Origin: Clostridiales bacterium
GTDB lineage: Bacteria > Bacillota > Clostridia > Christensenellales > CAG-138
DNA length: 64,000 bases
Assembly: GCA_019416935.1 (NCBI GenBank)
Contig: DXWI01000004.1
Location: 85,014-149,013 of the forward strand
Direction of reading: 5' to 3'
The notes under the pieces are model-generated. The model was not told where the DNA came from, made no database searches, and saw only the letters and a list, made by a program, of their open reading frames with translations. The position numbers were made by a program, and so were the translations under genes. This document shows positions 37,901 to 46,268 of this stretch, in pieces. Each line of letters opens with the position of its first letter. Within the stretch, counting starts at the first letter, position 1.

Positions 37901-40041
37901 AGCACAAAGAACAGTTCGGGACTTGAAGCGGCCTGTATAAACCCATGTTCGCTGACCAGCCGGCCGGTTTCATCAATGGCAAACGCATATTCGGCATCCA
38001 AGCGCTGATAGCCCTCGGGTGCTGCCGTTTCCCGGATCACATAGCTGCCCGTGCGCAGATTGGTAAACACCGCGTAACCGCCGGCAGAACTGACCGCGGT
38101 CTGGAGCGGCTCCATGCCATCCGCCGCATACAGCGCAAACTCCGCGCCCTGCAGCCGCACGCCATCGGTATTTTCCTTGCAGATGGCGACGCCCTTCTGG
38201 TGCGGAATATTCTCTACGGTCAGTGTGAGCGCCCGGTCATAGCGGCTCACGTCCACCGTAAAGCGGATATCGCCGAGGGACATGTACCCGTTCGGCGCCT
38301 GCTGCTCCCTGAGCAGATAGTCGCCGGCCGGCAAGCCGTACAGTTCAAGGCTGCCGGCGGTAAGCTCTGTCGCCGCACCGGCACCGGCATAGCGGTAGAC
38401 GCCCGCCGCCGTCTCTGTCAGCGCAATCGGCTGCTCCGTCCCGCCAAGCAGGGAATAGAGATGGAACGTCGCTCCATCCAGACTGCCGCCGTTCTCATCC
38501 ACCTTGACGATGCGCACCGCCGTGGAATAATCCTCCGACACGAACTGCGCAGCCGGAATGGTTCCCTCCGCGGTGTGGCCGGTTACCTCCACCGTATAGG
38601 TGTTCGGATCGATCGTATAGCCGGTTGGCGCTTCGATCTCCAGAATGGAATAGACTCCCGCAGCAGGAACCCACACCACGGCCGTGCCGTCCTCCCCCGT
38701 AACAGCCTCCGTGTAGAAGCCGCTGCCGGAGATGGCAAAGCGCGCGCCGGCGAGCATCGCTCCCGTGTGCTTGTCCACCTTTGTGATGCCAAGCACATAT
38801 CTCGATCGCTCGTTTTCAAACGCAAGGCTGACGCTCTCACCCGCATTCGGTTGCCCGGAAGCTGCGTTCGTGATGGTGAAATACTGCGCCTGACCGGAGC
38901 GCTCATAGCCGGCGGGCGCCTTCGTCTCCACGACCGCATAGCTGCCAAACGGGATGTTCGACAGCGCTGCCCGACCGTCGGCATTGGTGGTGATGGTCGC
39001 GACCACCTGTGCGCTTAGGCCGTTTTCGATATAGTCCGTTTTTTCATATACCCGGAACTCCGCGCCGGACAGTCCCGCCGCACCGTCCGCAGCATCCGTT
39101 TTCAAGATGGTGAGCGAGCCGGTGCAGGGTGCGTTCCGTATGACAATCTCGTTCGGTCCATCCGCCGTGACAAAGAAGCGAATCGGGGTCTCGTCGAGGA
39201 CATAGTTTTCCGGCGCCTGTATCTCCTTGAGATAATATACGCCGAGCGGCAGGATGATGCTCGCGCTGCCCTGTTCATTGATCGTGAGGAACAGGCCGTC
39301 CGCGCCGATCTGCTGCTGGTTGCGATCCAGCACTTCGAACACCGCGCCAGTCAACGCCGCGCCATCCGCGCTGCTCACCTTCCGCACGGTGTATTCCCGG
39401 ACGGTCGTATCGTTCAGCCAATCCCCGTTCAGGTCCTCCTCCGCCGTGATTTCGATGCCCTCCGGCACCGGCGCATTGCCGATGCGGACATAGCGCACCT
39501 CAGCGCTCAGCTCAAAGCCGGCCGGTGCAAGATACTCGGTGATCCGATACACGCCGTAGGGAATGCGATCAAAGCGGACGACGCCATCCGTATCGGATAC
39601 CGCATAGCGCGCCTGTTCTTCGGAGTACGCGTTGCCGCTGCCCGCCACAAGTTCAATTCTGAACACCGCACCGGGGAGACCGCTGCCCTGCGCATCCGTT
39701 TTTTTGAACCGCACGGCGCCCAAGTCGAGGTGGTTGACCACATCGACTTTGATCGTCACATTGTGTTGTTCTGCGGTAACATCCACCCGAATGCCCGATT
39801 GCGGAACGAGTCCGTCCGGGGTGACCACTTCATCCAGATAATAGGTGCCCCAGAGCAGGCCGTCCAGCACAACCTCGCCCAAATCATCCGTAACGAGCAT
39901 GGCTGCCGCTGTCGCGTCATCGGCAAGGCCGGTATAGGTGTACGAGCCGATTGTGCCGTCCGCCGCAACATAGCCGCCCGCGCTGTTGCGCAGGGTAAAG
40001 CCAACGTTCGGCAGGCGCTTGCCGCTCGCATCCGCTTTCAC
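34948..40041 (-). CDS. Giant CnaB/SpaA-repeat surface adhesin, C-terminal fragment
   Basis: 1,697 residues; the frame is in fact open to about 40165, where a lost base separates it from the middle fragment. It holds about 16 repeats of 75-110 residues, each ending in an E-box such as YAVVETKAPAGYE, YRITEYLAPAGF or YVIVETRAPEGY and beginning with a KxD/KVD strand: the CnaB/SpaA fold that forms Lys-Asn/Asp isopeptide bonds. The end has a hydrophobic anchor (LLAGALLMLFSLVGLLCLAL) and a basic tail, preceded by VGKTG where LPxTG is expected. A cell-wall adhesin or pilin backbone. Confidence 0.85.
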   Translation of the reverse strand: MKADASGKRLPNVGFTLRNSAGGYVAADGTIGSYTYTGLADDATAAAMLVTDDLGEVVLDGLLWGTYYLDEVVTPDGLVPQSGIRVDVTAEQHNVTIKVDVVNHLDLGAVRFKKTDAQGSGLPGAVFRIELVAGSGNAYSEEQARYAVSDTDGVVRFDRIPYGVYRITEYLAPAGFELSAEVRYVRIGNAPVPEGIEITAEEDLNGDWLNDTTVREYTVRKVSSADGAALTGAVFEVLDRNQQQIGADGLFLTINEQGSASIILPLGVYYLKEIQAPENYVLDETPIRFFVTADGPNEIVIRNAPCTGSLTILKTDAADGAAGLSGAEFRVYEKTDYIENGLSAQVVATITTNADGRAALSNIPFGSYAVVETKAPAGYERSGQAQYFTITNAASGQPNAGESVSLAFENERSRYVLGITKVDKHTGAMLAGARFAISGSGFYTEAVTGEDGTAVVWVPAAGVYSILEIEAPTGYTIDPNTYTVEVTGHTAEGTIPAAQFVSEDYSTAVRIVKVDENGGSLDGATFHLYSLLGGTEQPIALTETAAGVYRYAGAGAATELTAGSLELYGLPAGDYLLREQQAPNGYMSLGDIRFTVDVSRYDRALTLTVENIPHQKGVAICKENTDGVRLQGAEFALYAADGMEPLQTAVSSAGGYAVFTNLRTGSYVIRETAAPEGYQRLDAEYAFAIDETGRLVSEHGFIQAASSPELFFVLVVKNDPIEQGFRIRKLSAADETLLLAGAEFCILGNGVNRTFVTGVDGLTETIFLPIGSYTLTEQKAPAGYVAGGTGSALEVRADGVYVEGQKLLGEVMTYTVKNLPQSFYLRILKQDQDSKQPLSGVAFQIVGADGQKHALVTDANGLTASIPLAPGTYAVSETIAAAGYNLPLAGWSFTVTEGAAMQVVSVENAAKHTFEDGLLTLVLENEKTSGSLLINKFDADDSTPLRGARFEVLDQTGGRVRFTLANGVYSVSDAADALEQLETNAMGMALLQNLPFGTYTVVEVTAPVGYAVSTADTRIRIVSQDETAVVNVPNEKILHEVTVYKQSAGEDRHALMGATFALYSVVGETKTFLYEATTDYDGKARFTLPYGSYVIVETRAPEGYELSGREPVEFTIDADTPDDAAFSFTFTNEQSRYALAILKHDADDESKVLAGAEFAVTDSRGFTKVVTTGADGRAVLEDLVYDDYTIREIRAPEGYYLNEQIYRVEREDLLHGKAVEVKVPNTYILGSVTLKRVDHEDPSKLLEGAEFVLTDAEGKPIKWDVSDSVYTLNPEGETQTIIAGTVTLQNLPAGQYTLTETKAPAGYVSLDEARVFSITAENAAAALEIRVENLLRRTAVGITKIDEENHELRLSGAEFTLYRLENGQPTQELVTAVTNENGLAVFADLTMGVYRVVETRAPEGYQLWKNPIDLLVDENGAVKVGSGGLEIPEVNQVFVFSITNRAITREITIQKVSSETGAALPGATFRLTGSEVYDVTTGPDGTAKMTLPYGRYLLQELVAPDGYVLDQTVHTVLIDENGVQLDGEQQQELVITMENDPVTYCFILHKQDAATGKPLAGVVFTLSGANRNETLTTNAAGNTEAIRMTSGTYAITETRAPEGYQKPLSGWTLVVGPDGKMTVSGRGTSIVSGCSGAVVTIENTKEPSGSTVGKTGQADNHGQLLAGALLMLFSLVGLLCLALDEKRRSRVSGTSAL

Positions 40042-40124
40042 GAGCTTCAGTTTCGCTTGAATCCGGGTGTTGTTAATGGATACGCTCGTCTCCGCTTCCT
40101 GAATGCCAAAATTGACGCTGGCGG

Positions 40125-43100
40125 TCAGAATGATGTATCCGTCCGGGGCCTCAATCTCCTCAAGGTATACTGCCCCATGGGGATATACGCAAGGGTAAAG
40201 GCGCCGCTGCCGGCGGTCACGAACCGGGACGCGCTGTCGCTATCGTCCGTCAGGCCGGTATAGGTATACATGCCATCGGCTCCGGTTGCCTGCACATACT
40301 GCCCAGCCGCATTCCGGATCCGGAAGGTTGCGCCGGGAAGCGGAACGGTGCCGTTATCGTTCCATTTCAGCACGGTCAATTTGGTATGTGCGTTTTTGAT
40401 CGGTTCGCTCACCGCAACAACGCCGTCTGGCCGATAGGTATTGCTGTCATCGATCGTCACAGTGATCGCCTCTGCCGGCGCATATCCGGCGGGCGCCTGT
40501 GTTTCGGCAATGGTATAGGTGCCGTACGGGAGATCGTCAAAGAAAACACGCCCGTTTTCATCGCTGACGCCGGTGCGTTCGATGCCGTTGCCCGTCAGTC
40601 GGAACGTCGCGCCGGAAAGAGGCCGGCTGCCGGTTTCATCGGTTTTCAGCAGCGCAAGCCGGTATCGCTTCAGATCATTGTCAATGGTTTTGACATGGCT
40701 CCACACGGCCGGTTCCTCGCCGCCGACCGTGAATTCGTGGATGGTGGAATCCAACCGGTATGCGGTGGGCGCGGCAGTTTCCTTCACATAGTAATTGCCC
40801 GCCTCCAGATCGCCGAACCGGACCCGACCGCTTGAACCGGTCGTTTTCGCGCTAAGCAGTTGGGTCGCTGCCGCATCGCTGTACAGGCCAAACGTGGCGC
40901 CGGCGAGCGGTGTGCTGCTCTCGCCCGCCGCTTTGACGATCTCGATGCTTCCCTTCTGCGTTTCATTGATATAGGTATAGTTGATAACTTCGGTAGTATT
41001 CACCTTGACGGCTACGCCGGCTTGCAGCGTCTCGGAGATCACATAGCCCGCCGGCGCTGCCGTCTCCTTCAGCAGATAGCTGCCAAAGGGCAGGCCGGTG
41101 AATTCCGCAACGCCGTCCGCACCGGTGGTGACCTGTATGGGCTCAATTCCATTGCCGCACAGTTCAAACACCGCGCCGGCGAGCGGCGTCTGCATGGGTG
41201 GGTTCCATTTGGTTACGCGGATTTGACCGTATTGCCGGACGTTTTCCCATTTCAGAGTAATATTGGCGCCATCGGATTCCGCTGCAACGCCCGCCGCATG
41301 CTCGACGTTCGCGCTGCTTGCGGCAGTATCGATCGTTACGGACACGGAGCCCATAAAGCCGGTATAGCCGAACGGAACCGTTTCCGTTACCGCATAGGTT
41401 CCGGCAACGAGTCCCGAGAACGTGGCAACGCCGTTCTTGTCGGTAACGGCGGATACGGGCTCGCCGGCCGCCGGCGTCAGCGTGAAGGTCACGCCCGCAA
41501 GCGCAGCGCCCTTCTCATCCACCTTTCTGATCGTGATCTTGCCGTCGTCAAAGCGCTCGTTTACCAGCGACACGGTTTGATGCGGATTCGTTTTCTTGAG
41601 CTGCACGCCGACTGTAGCGGCGTCGACCGGAACCAGATAGCCCGCCGGTGCGCTGATCTCAAGCACATAATAAGTGCCGTAAACGAGATCGTTCCATACC
41701 TTCACGCCGTTCACGGTGCTGAAGGTCTCGATCATCGTATCGGCCGCCCCGTCCGTACCGACCTTAAAGAGCTGGTATTTGCCGCCGTCGATCAGGTTTT
41801 GATCGGCCACTTTATCGCCGTACTTTTTGAAGGTCAACGAGCCCTTCCCGGAGTCCGGCACGTTCTCAACGAGTATGACCGCCGTGCCGGACGGCTCGTC
41901 ATACGGAACGCCGTCGATCGAGACGATCGTCACCTTGCCGTTGACCTTGCTGATCACAACCGTCCGATCCTTGGCGGCAATATACTCGCTGTTTTCATCC
42001 ACCGTTTCGTGGAGCGTATAGCTGTGTTCTCCCTCGCGCAGGCTGTCGGCATTCAAATACAGCACAAATTGATCGCCGGCCGAGTATGCGCTTTTGGAGA
42101 TGACGCGGCTGCCGTCGAGCAATTGAAATCCTGCGCCCAGGCCGCGGTTCTTCTCGCCCGTCCACGTCTTGTCGATAGTAAGTTTTGCCCTGCGGCGGAT
42201 CACCACCGTATTGCCTACGCTGTTCTCGGCCTGCTCACCGGGTTGGAGCCGGTCGGCATCGATGGTGACAGTGAAATCGATCGTATAAACGCCGCTCGCG
42301 ATCGATCCGCTGCCGCTCTTGACGATATTGATCTTCTGCGCATCATTCGGATCGGCTTCCAGCCGGAAGGGCGCGCCCTCCGGAATGACAACGCTGTTCT
42401 TGTTGAAGCGGAAACAGCCGGCCAGCATATCGAAGTTGATCACATCCCCATCCTGATACAGACTGCCGGTTCCGTATTGCGTGAGGATGAGACGGAAGGT
42501 CACCTCCGTCTGATTCTCATCGATGTCGATGACGTCCTTGCCCTGTCCTGCGGACAGTACACGCTTGTTGATCACAAGGCCCTGGTTATCATACCGGCGT
42601 ATGGTTTCCTGACTGCTGTCGATGGTTTTGCCGTCAATGGCCAGGGAAACGGTATTGGTGAGATCGTTCGTATTGCCGGTCACCAGCGCATAATACCTTA
42701 CAACCACATTCACGATTCGTGTGGGTTCTTCGCTGGCGGCAGGGTTGCTGCAGGTAACGGAAAAGCCCGTCTGACCATTGGAAACGGTGACGGTTCCCAG
42801 CGCGGTGCCGGAATAGGTCACCGTGCCGCCGGCGGCGGAGCCCGATTGCTTCACACCGTCGATAAACAGGGTAACGCACTGCCCCAGCGACGCATCTTTA
42901 TTTCCGTTCGCATCGCAAAGGCTCAGGGCGCCGTTGCTCAGGTTGTCGGTGAGGCTGACGGTGCTCGTATAATCGCTGTTCACACCGAAGGACACCGCAT
43001 AGCCGATCGGCGCGTCCGGATCGCGCATGACATAGCTGCCATCAACGCCGTATTCAGAATTCTTATAGTTGCTCCAGATGTTTTTCTCCACATAGGGATT

Positions 43101-43223
43101 TTTCTGTCCCTCTCCCGAACCCGAACCGGTCCCCACATCCACTCCGACGTCGGATTCGATCACATCGCCCAAACCAACGTCGATCTGGCCCTTTCCATCG
43201 CCGTCATAACCGATCGTATCCAC
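40125..43223 (-). CDS. Giant CnaB/SpaA-repeat surface adhesin, middle fragment
   Basis: 1,032 residues. The first 330 are beta-rich and resemble N-terminal adhesive or DUF11-like modules (YVMRDPDAPIGYAVSFGV, VRYYALVTGNTNDLTNTVSL). Then come six or more CnaB-like repeats with E-boxes such as YVLEISAPAGY, YLLKETAAPAGY and YTIAETQAPAGY. The last 11 residues (RRLRPRTDTSF) are out of frame: one extra base near 40164 would restore EEIEAPDGY, the next E-box, and join it to the C-terminal fragment. Its start is also artificial; a base is missing at the A-run near 43346. Confidence 0.8.
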   Translation of the reverse strand: MDTIGYDGDGKGQIDVGLGDVIESDVGVDVGTGSGSGEGQKNPYVEKNIWSNYKNSEYGVDGSYVMRDPDAPIGYAVSFGVNSDYTSTVSLTDNLSNGALSLCDANGNKDASLGQCVTLFIDGVKQSGSAAGGTVTYSGTALGTVTVSNGQTGFSVTCSNPAASEEPTRIVNVVVRYYALVTGNTNDLTNTVSLAIDGKTIDSSQETIRRYDNQGLVINKRVLSAGQGKDVIDIDENQTEVTFRLILTQYGTGSLYQDGDVINFDMLAGCFRFNKNSVVIPEGAPFRLEADPNDAQKINIVKSGSGSIASGVYTIDFTVTIDADRLQPGEQAENSVGNTVVIRRRAKLTIDKTWTGEKNRGLGAGFQLLDGSRVISKSAYSAGDQFVLYLNADSLREGEHSYTLHETVDENSEYIAAKDRTVVISKVNGKVTIVSIDGVPYDEPSGTAVILVENVPDSGKGSLTFKKYGDKVADQNLIDGGKYQLFKVGTDGAADTMIETFSTVNGVKVWNDLVYGTYYVLEISAPAGYLVPVDAATVGVQLKKTNPHQTVSLVNERFDDGKITIRKVDEKGAALAGVTFTLTPAAGEPVSAVTDKNGVATFSGLVAGTYAVTETVPFGYTGFMGSVSVTIDTAASSANVEHAAGVAAESDGANITLKWENVRQYGQIRVTKWNPPMQTPLAGAVFELCGNGIEPIQVTTGADGVAEFTGLPFGSYLLKETAAPAGYVISETLQAGVAVKVNTTEVINYTYINETQKGSIEIVKAAGESSTPLAGATFGLYSDAAATQLLSAKTTGSSGRVRFGDLEAGNYYVKETAAPTAYRLDSTIHEFTVGGEEPAVWSHVKTIDNDLKRYRLALLKTDETGSRPLSGATFRLTGNGIERTGVSDENGRVFFDDLPYGTYTIAETQAPAGYAPAEAITVTIDDSNTYRPDGVVAVSEPIKNAHTKLTVLKWNDNGTVPLPGATFRIRNAAGQYVQATGADGMYTYTGLTDDSDSASRFVTAGSGAFTLAYIPMGQYTLRRLRPRTDTSF

Positions 43224-43288
43224 CAGCAGCGTGATGCTGAACTGAATGTTCGCCCAGGTGCCCTCGCTGTTTTCCTTAAACGCGAGCG

Positions 43289-43888
43289 TCAGGGTATGCG
43301 TGTTGGGATCATAGGTATAATCCTTTTCAAAATAAGCAAGCAGTTTTTGAGCGCGGCGTCCAGATCGGCTGCGGAGAGGAACGCCGGCAGCTTGATGGTG
43401 AGGGGGTCGCCGGGCTTGATGTTCGGCTCGGTCGTCAGATCGCTGTCCGCGATCGCTACCGTGAAGGTATACTGTTCCCCATCCTTTACGCTGTCCTGCG
43501 ATGAGGTTACGGATATGGAAAGACCGCCGTTTGGCGCCGGTTCCGCGAGCAGCTCGCCGTTCTCCGGCTCCAGCGGTGCCGCGCCGAAAGCGCCGTCGGT
43601 GATCACCGGCGGGGTAGGCGCTGCAGCGGATTCCGTGGGAACCGCCGTTTTGTTATCCGGCGGCAGCAGACCGCTATCGGGATTTCCGCCGGCAGTGGGA
43701 GCGGGCGTTGGTTCTCCCTCCCCGTCGGCTTCCGGGGTTGCCGTCGGCTCTGCGGAGATGACGTTATCGCCGCTGTCGCCCAAAATGATCTCATCCGCAG
43801 CCAGCGCGGTGTTGACCATGAACTGACCGGCCAGCATGGTGATCGTCAGCAGGATCGCCAGCGCCTTTTGCATGTTTTTTCTCTTCAT
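43289..43888 (-). CDS. Giant adhesin, N-terminal fragment with signal peptide
   Basis: 199 residues. The signal peptide is KRKNMQKALAILLTITMLAGQ with probable cleavage after NTALA. A linker of about 70 residues rich in Pro, Thr, Glu and Ala follows, then a beta-sandwich start (ISVTSSQDSVKDGEQYTFTVA). After AADLDAALKN the frame changes; with one more A in the A-run (T-run 43344-43348 on the plus strand) it continues as KLLAYFEKDYTYDPNTHTLTL into the middle fragment. The ATG overlaps the sortase stop by 4 bases. Confidence 0.8.
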   Translation of the reverse strand: MKRKNMQKALAILLTITMLAGQFMVNTALAADEIILGDSGDNVISAEPTATPEADGEGEPTPAPTAGGNPDSGLLPPDNKTAVPTESAAAPTPPVITDGAFGAAPLEPENGELLAEPAPNGGLSISVTSSQDSVKDGEQYTFTVAIADSDLTTEPNIKPGDPLTIKLPAFLSAADLDAALKNCLLILKRIIPMIPTRIP

Positions 43889-44601
43889 ACTCCACTCTCC
43901 CCCAAAACATTCTGCTGTAGCACAGCGTATACGAGCAATCTATGGCTCCCGACGCCCGTGGGCGTGCAGGTGACCAGCGTCAGGCAAAAGCCGGCGGTAT
44001 GCGCGCTCAGCGTATCGAAGAGTTCCTCCGGCGCGACGACCTCGCTGCCCGTTACCACATAGGTGAAGGCACGGCCGTCCGCTCCCTTGAGCGTGATGGT
44101 ATCGTCCTTCTCCAGTTCGTCCAACCGGTTGAAATGTCGTCCGTACCGCTTCATGCGGTGGCCAAATATCACACAGTTGCCCGCCGTTCCCATCTCGGCC
44201 GATGTGGGCAGCCAGCCCGCACCGCCGCGCAGCGCCCGCCGGTCCGCGCCATGCATGAGCGCCATTTTCAGGTCGATCCTGGGAATGGTAATGACGCCGT
44301 ATCCGGTGATGGGCGCGGCGTCCTCCATGCCGGTATCGGCCTGTGCGTCAGCACCGTTCTCCGGCTGCGCAAAGCCCGGTTCATCCTCGTCAAAAAACTC
44401 GGCGTCCTCCCCCTCCACCTCTGGAATGGGAATGCCCGATATTTCGGTTTGACCATCCTCAATCATGGCGATGATGATGGCCTCGCTCTGCTCCCGCTTT
44501 TCATCGAGCATTACGGGGCGAGCCAAAAACAGCCCTCCCGCCGCGAACGCCAGCAGCAGGAACACGCTCAGGAGCGCAAAAATTCCTCGGTTTCTTTTCA
44601 T
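43885..44601 (-). CDS. Sortase (class C/pilin-type motif)
   Basis: 238 residues from ATG 44601. An N-terminal membrane anchor (GIFALLSVFLLLAFAAGGLFLA) is followed by an acidic linker and the sortase barrel: ITGYGVITIPRIDLKMALMHG, the catalytic His in CVIFGHRMKRYG, and the catalytic Cys with Arg in TLVTCTPTGVGSHRLLVYA. That motif resembles class C (pilin-polymerising) enzymes, but there is no C-terminal membrane helix, so class D is possible. It is directly upstream of and coupled to the giant adhesin, its presumed substrate. Confidence 0.9.
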   Translation of the reverse strand: MKRNRGIFALLSVFLLLAFAAGGLFLARPVMLDEKREQSEAIIIAMIEDGQTEISGIPIPEVEGEDAEFFDEDEPGFAQPENGADAQADTGMEDAAPITGYGVITIPRIDLKMALMHGADRRALRGGAGWLPTSAEMGTAGNCVIFGHRMKRYGRHFNRLDELEKDDTITLKGADGRAFTYVVTGSEVVAPEELFDTLSAHTAGFCLTLVTCTPTGVGSHRLLVYAVLQQNVLGESGV

Positions 44602-44624
44602 AGGGGCCCGTTCCTCTCTGTTCA

Positions 44625-45218
44625 TCAGAACCACGGGGCGATCTGCCGGTTGAACCACTCGTATCCGAGGTCAACGTGCGGCAGCAGTTCCAGATCCATG
44701 AGCAGCCCCGCAATGACCCACAGCATGAGCAGAATCCCGGCGCAGAGCAGAATCACCGCCGCTGTTCTGCCGAAGCCATGCTTTTTCGGTCCGGAATCGG
44801 GCGGCAGCGCCTGCTGCGCCGGCGGCATGTCCGCTCCAACCGGCGCACGCCGGTTGTCCGTCTCCAAACCGTGCACGGTCGCTTTTGCCTCCCGCATCGC
44901 GGACGTGTTGTCGCCGGCATCCGCTGCGGATCGCACCGGCGCCTCCATTCGTTCATTGCCGGCGTTCTGCTGCATGGCCGACTGGGCGCGCTCGGCAAAG
45001 GCATATAGCAGCGCTTCGATGGGGTCCCGATTGTCCGCCGCGCTCACCGCCGCATACAGATCGGTCAGTGCAGCCTTCAACGCCTGTTTCGCCAATTCCG
45101 GATTGCCGGAGCGCGCCAAAAGCCGCTCATAAACGGATTTTCCATAGGTGCGTGCAATTGTGCGGAACGCCTCGTCATCGTGCGCCTGCAATCCGTGTAA
45201 CAGTTCTAATGAATCCAT
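44625..45218 (-). CDS. Sigma-like N-terminal domain fused to a membrane anchor (unknown function)
   Basis: 197 residues from ATG 45218 (GGAGGGGAT upstream). Residues about 1-60 (LELLHGLQAHDDEAFRTIARTYGKSVYERLLARSG, NPELAKQALKAALTDLYAAV) resemble region 2 of ECF sigma factors; no region 4 is present. A polar linker leads to one membrane helix (TAAVILLCAGILLMLWVIAGLL) and a short outer tail. It may regulate the sortase/adhesin operon from the membrane, or only share an ancient helical fold. It lies 23 bases before the sortase gene. Confidence 0.55.
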   Translation of the reverse strand: MDSLELLHGLQAHDDEAFRTIARTYGKSVYERLLARSGNPELAKQALKAALTDLYAAVSAADNRDPIEALLYAFAERAQSAMQQNAGNERMEAPVRSAADAGDNTSAMREAKATVHGLETDNRRAPVGADMPPAQQALPPDSGPKKHGFGRTAAVILLCAGILLMLWVIAGLLMDLELLPHVDLGYEWFNRQIAPWF

Positions 45219-45289
45219 ATCCCCTCCCGGGCGCATACAGCATCCATATCCGCCCACACAGGTTTCCATTGCATAATATTATTGGTAAA

Positions 45290-45318
45290 ATTATCTCATA
45301 ATCGGTCGGAATTTGCAA
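45290..45318 (-). promoter_or_regulatory. Promoter of the adhesin/sortase operon
   Basis: On the minus strand TTGCAA (45313-45318), 17-base spacer, GATAAT (45290-45295). The 45219-45413 interval contains no other feature I could support. Confidence 0.5.
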
Positions 45319-45413
45319 TATCGCGATCACAAAATTACAATCACAATCACACGGGGATATGCGTATATCGCGTTATAGAAAAGTGAAAGCCAACGAGTGA
45401 AAAGAAGCGCATG

Positions 45414-45439
45414 AAAAAACGGCCGTACACCGACGGCCG
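45414..45439 (-). terminator. Rho-independent terminator of the glycosyltransferase operon
   Basis: 7-base-pair stem CGGCCGT (45420-45426) with ACGGCCG (45433-45439); on the minus strand it is followed by TTTTTT (45414-45419). Confidence 0.8.
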
Positions 45440-45518
45440 AGGGAAGCATTCCAGTCCGGATTGCCGAGGGAAGCACCATCCGCCGTGCAGCGCTGCCGGG
45501 CGCGGGCTCCCCGTCCTG

Positions 45519-46268
45519 CTACGCTGCGTACCGGCGCAGGCCGTGCACGATATAGCCGCAGAAGCCGGACATCCGCTTGAACAGCGGTATGCCAAGGTAG
45601 CCCAGCGTTTTCCACGTCGTCACGGCGGAGCGCAGCTTGCCGCGCGACTTCGAGCCAACAGTAAACCGGTAGAGCACGAGCGGCTCGCAAAGGCCGACGC
45701 CCTGCCCCACGGTCTTCAGAATCCGCATCCAGGTGATATAGTCCTCGTGCAGGTCGGAGCGCTCCATCGGATGCTGCAAAAGCAGCGCTCGGCGCACGAG
45801 CACGGAGGAACAGACGATATCGTTTCCATGCAGCATCGAGTCGAATGTGACCTGCTGCGGAACGGTGAACATGCGATCCAAAGGCGCGCCGTCATGATCG
45901 ATGCATCGGGCGCCGGTATATAAAAGCTGCGCGCCGCGCTCATCGGCGAGCGCCAACTGCCGTTCGAGTTTATCGGGCGTCCACAGATCGTCGCTGTCCA
46001 AAAAGGCGATCCATTCCCCGCGCGCCTCGGCGACGCCGCGGTTGCGCGCCGCCGCAACGCCCATGTTCTCAGGCTGTTTCAGACAGCGAATGCGCGCATC
46101 GTCCTCCGCGAGGCGCTGCACGCACCGCTGTGTTCCATCCGCAGAGCCGTCGTCGACGACCAGAATCTCCAGATCCGCAAACGACTGCGCCTGCACCGAA
46201 TGGATGCAGCCGGGCAAAAACGCTTCGCTGTTGTACGCGGGAATCACGACGCTGCACAAAGGGTTCAT
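45519..46268 (-). CDS. Family 2 glycosyltransferase
   Basis: 249 residues. GT-A fold: CSVVIPAYNSEAFLPGCI, ILVVDDGSADGT, GVAAARNRGVAEARGEWIAFLDSDDLW (DxD). It transfers a sugar from a nucleotide donor onto a lipid-linked glycan in the cytoplasm. It overlaps the sugar transferase stop by 4 bases, so the two act in the same polysaccharide pathway. Confidence 0.92.
   Translation of the reverse strand: MNPLCSVVIPAYNSEAFLPGCIHSVQAQSFADLEILVVDDGSADGTQRCVQRLAEDDARIRCLKQPENMGVAAARNRGVAEARGEWIAFLDSDDLWTPDKLERQLALADERGAQLLYTGARCIDHDGAPLDRMFTVPQQVTFDSMLHGNDIVCSSVLVRRALLLQHPMERSDLHEDYITWMRILKTVGQGVGLCEPLVLYRFTVGSKSRGKLRSAVTTWKTLGYLGIPLFKRMSGFCGYIVHGLRRYAA

Noticed and set aside
40155..40170. Programmed ribosomal frameshift
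   Set aside because: TAT ACC TTG gives no tandem slippery codons, so an indel is the simpler reading.
34948..43223. CRISPR-like or DNA-level repeat array
   Set aside because: The repetition is at protein level with diverged bases and 75-110 codon units; there are no short identical repeats with spacers.
35395..43826. Plus-strand ORFs of 843, 357 and 988 codons
   Set aside because: All lie antisense to the repeat-rich adhesin; their length only mirrors its codon bias.
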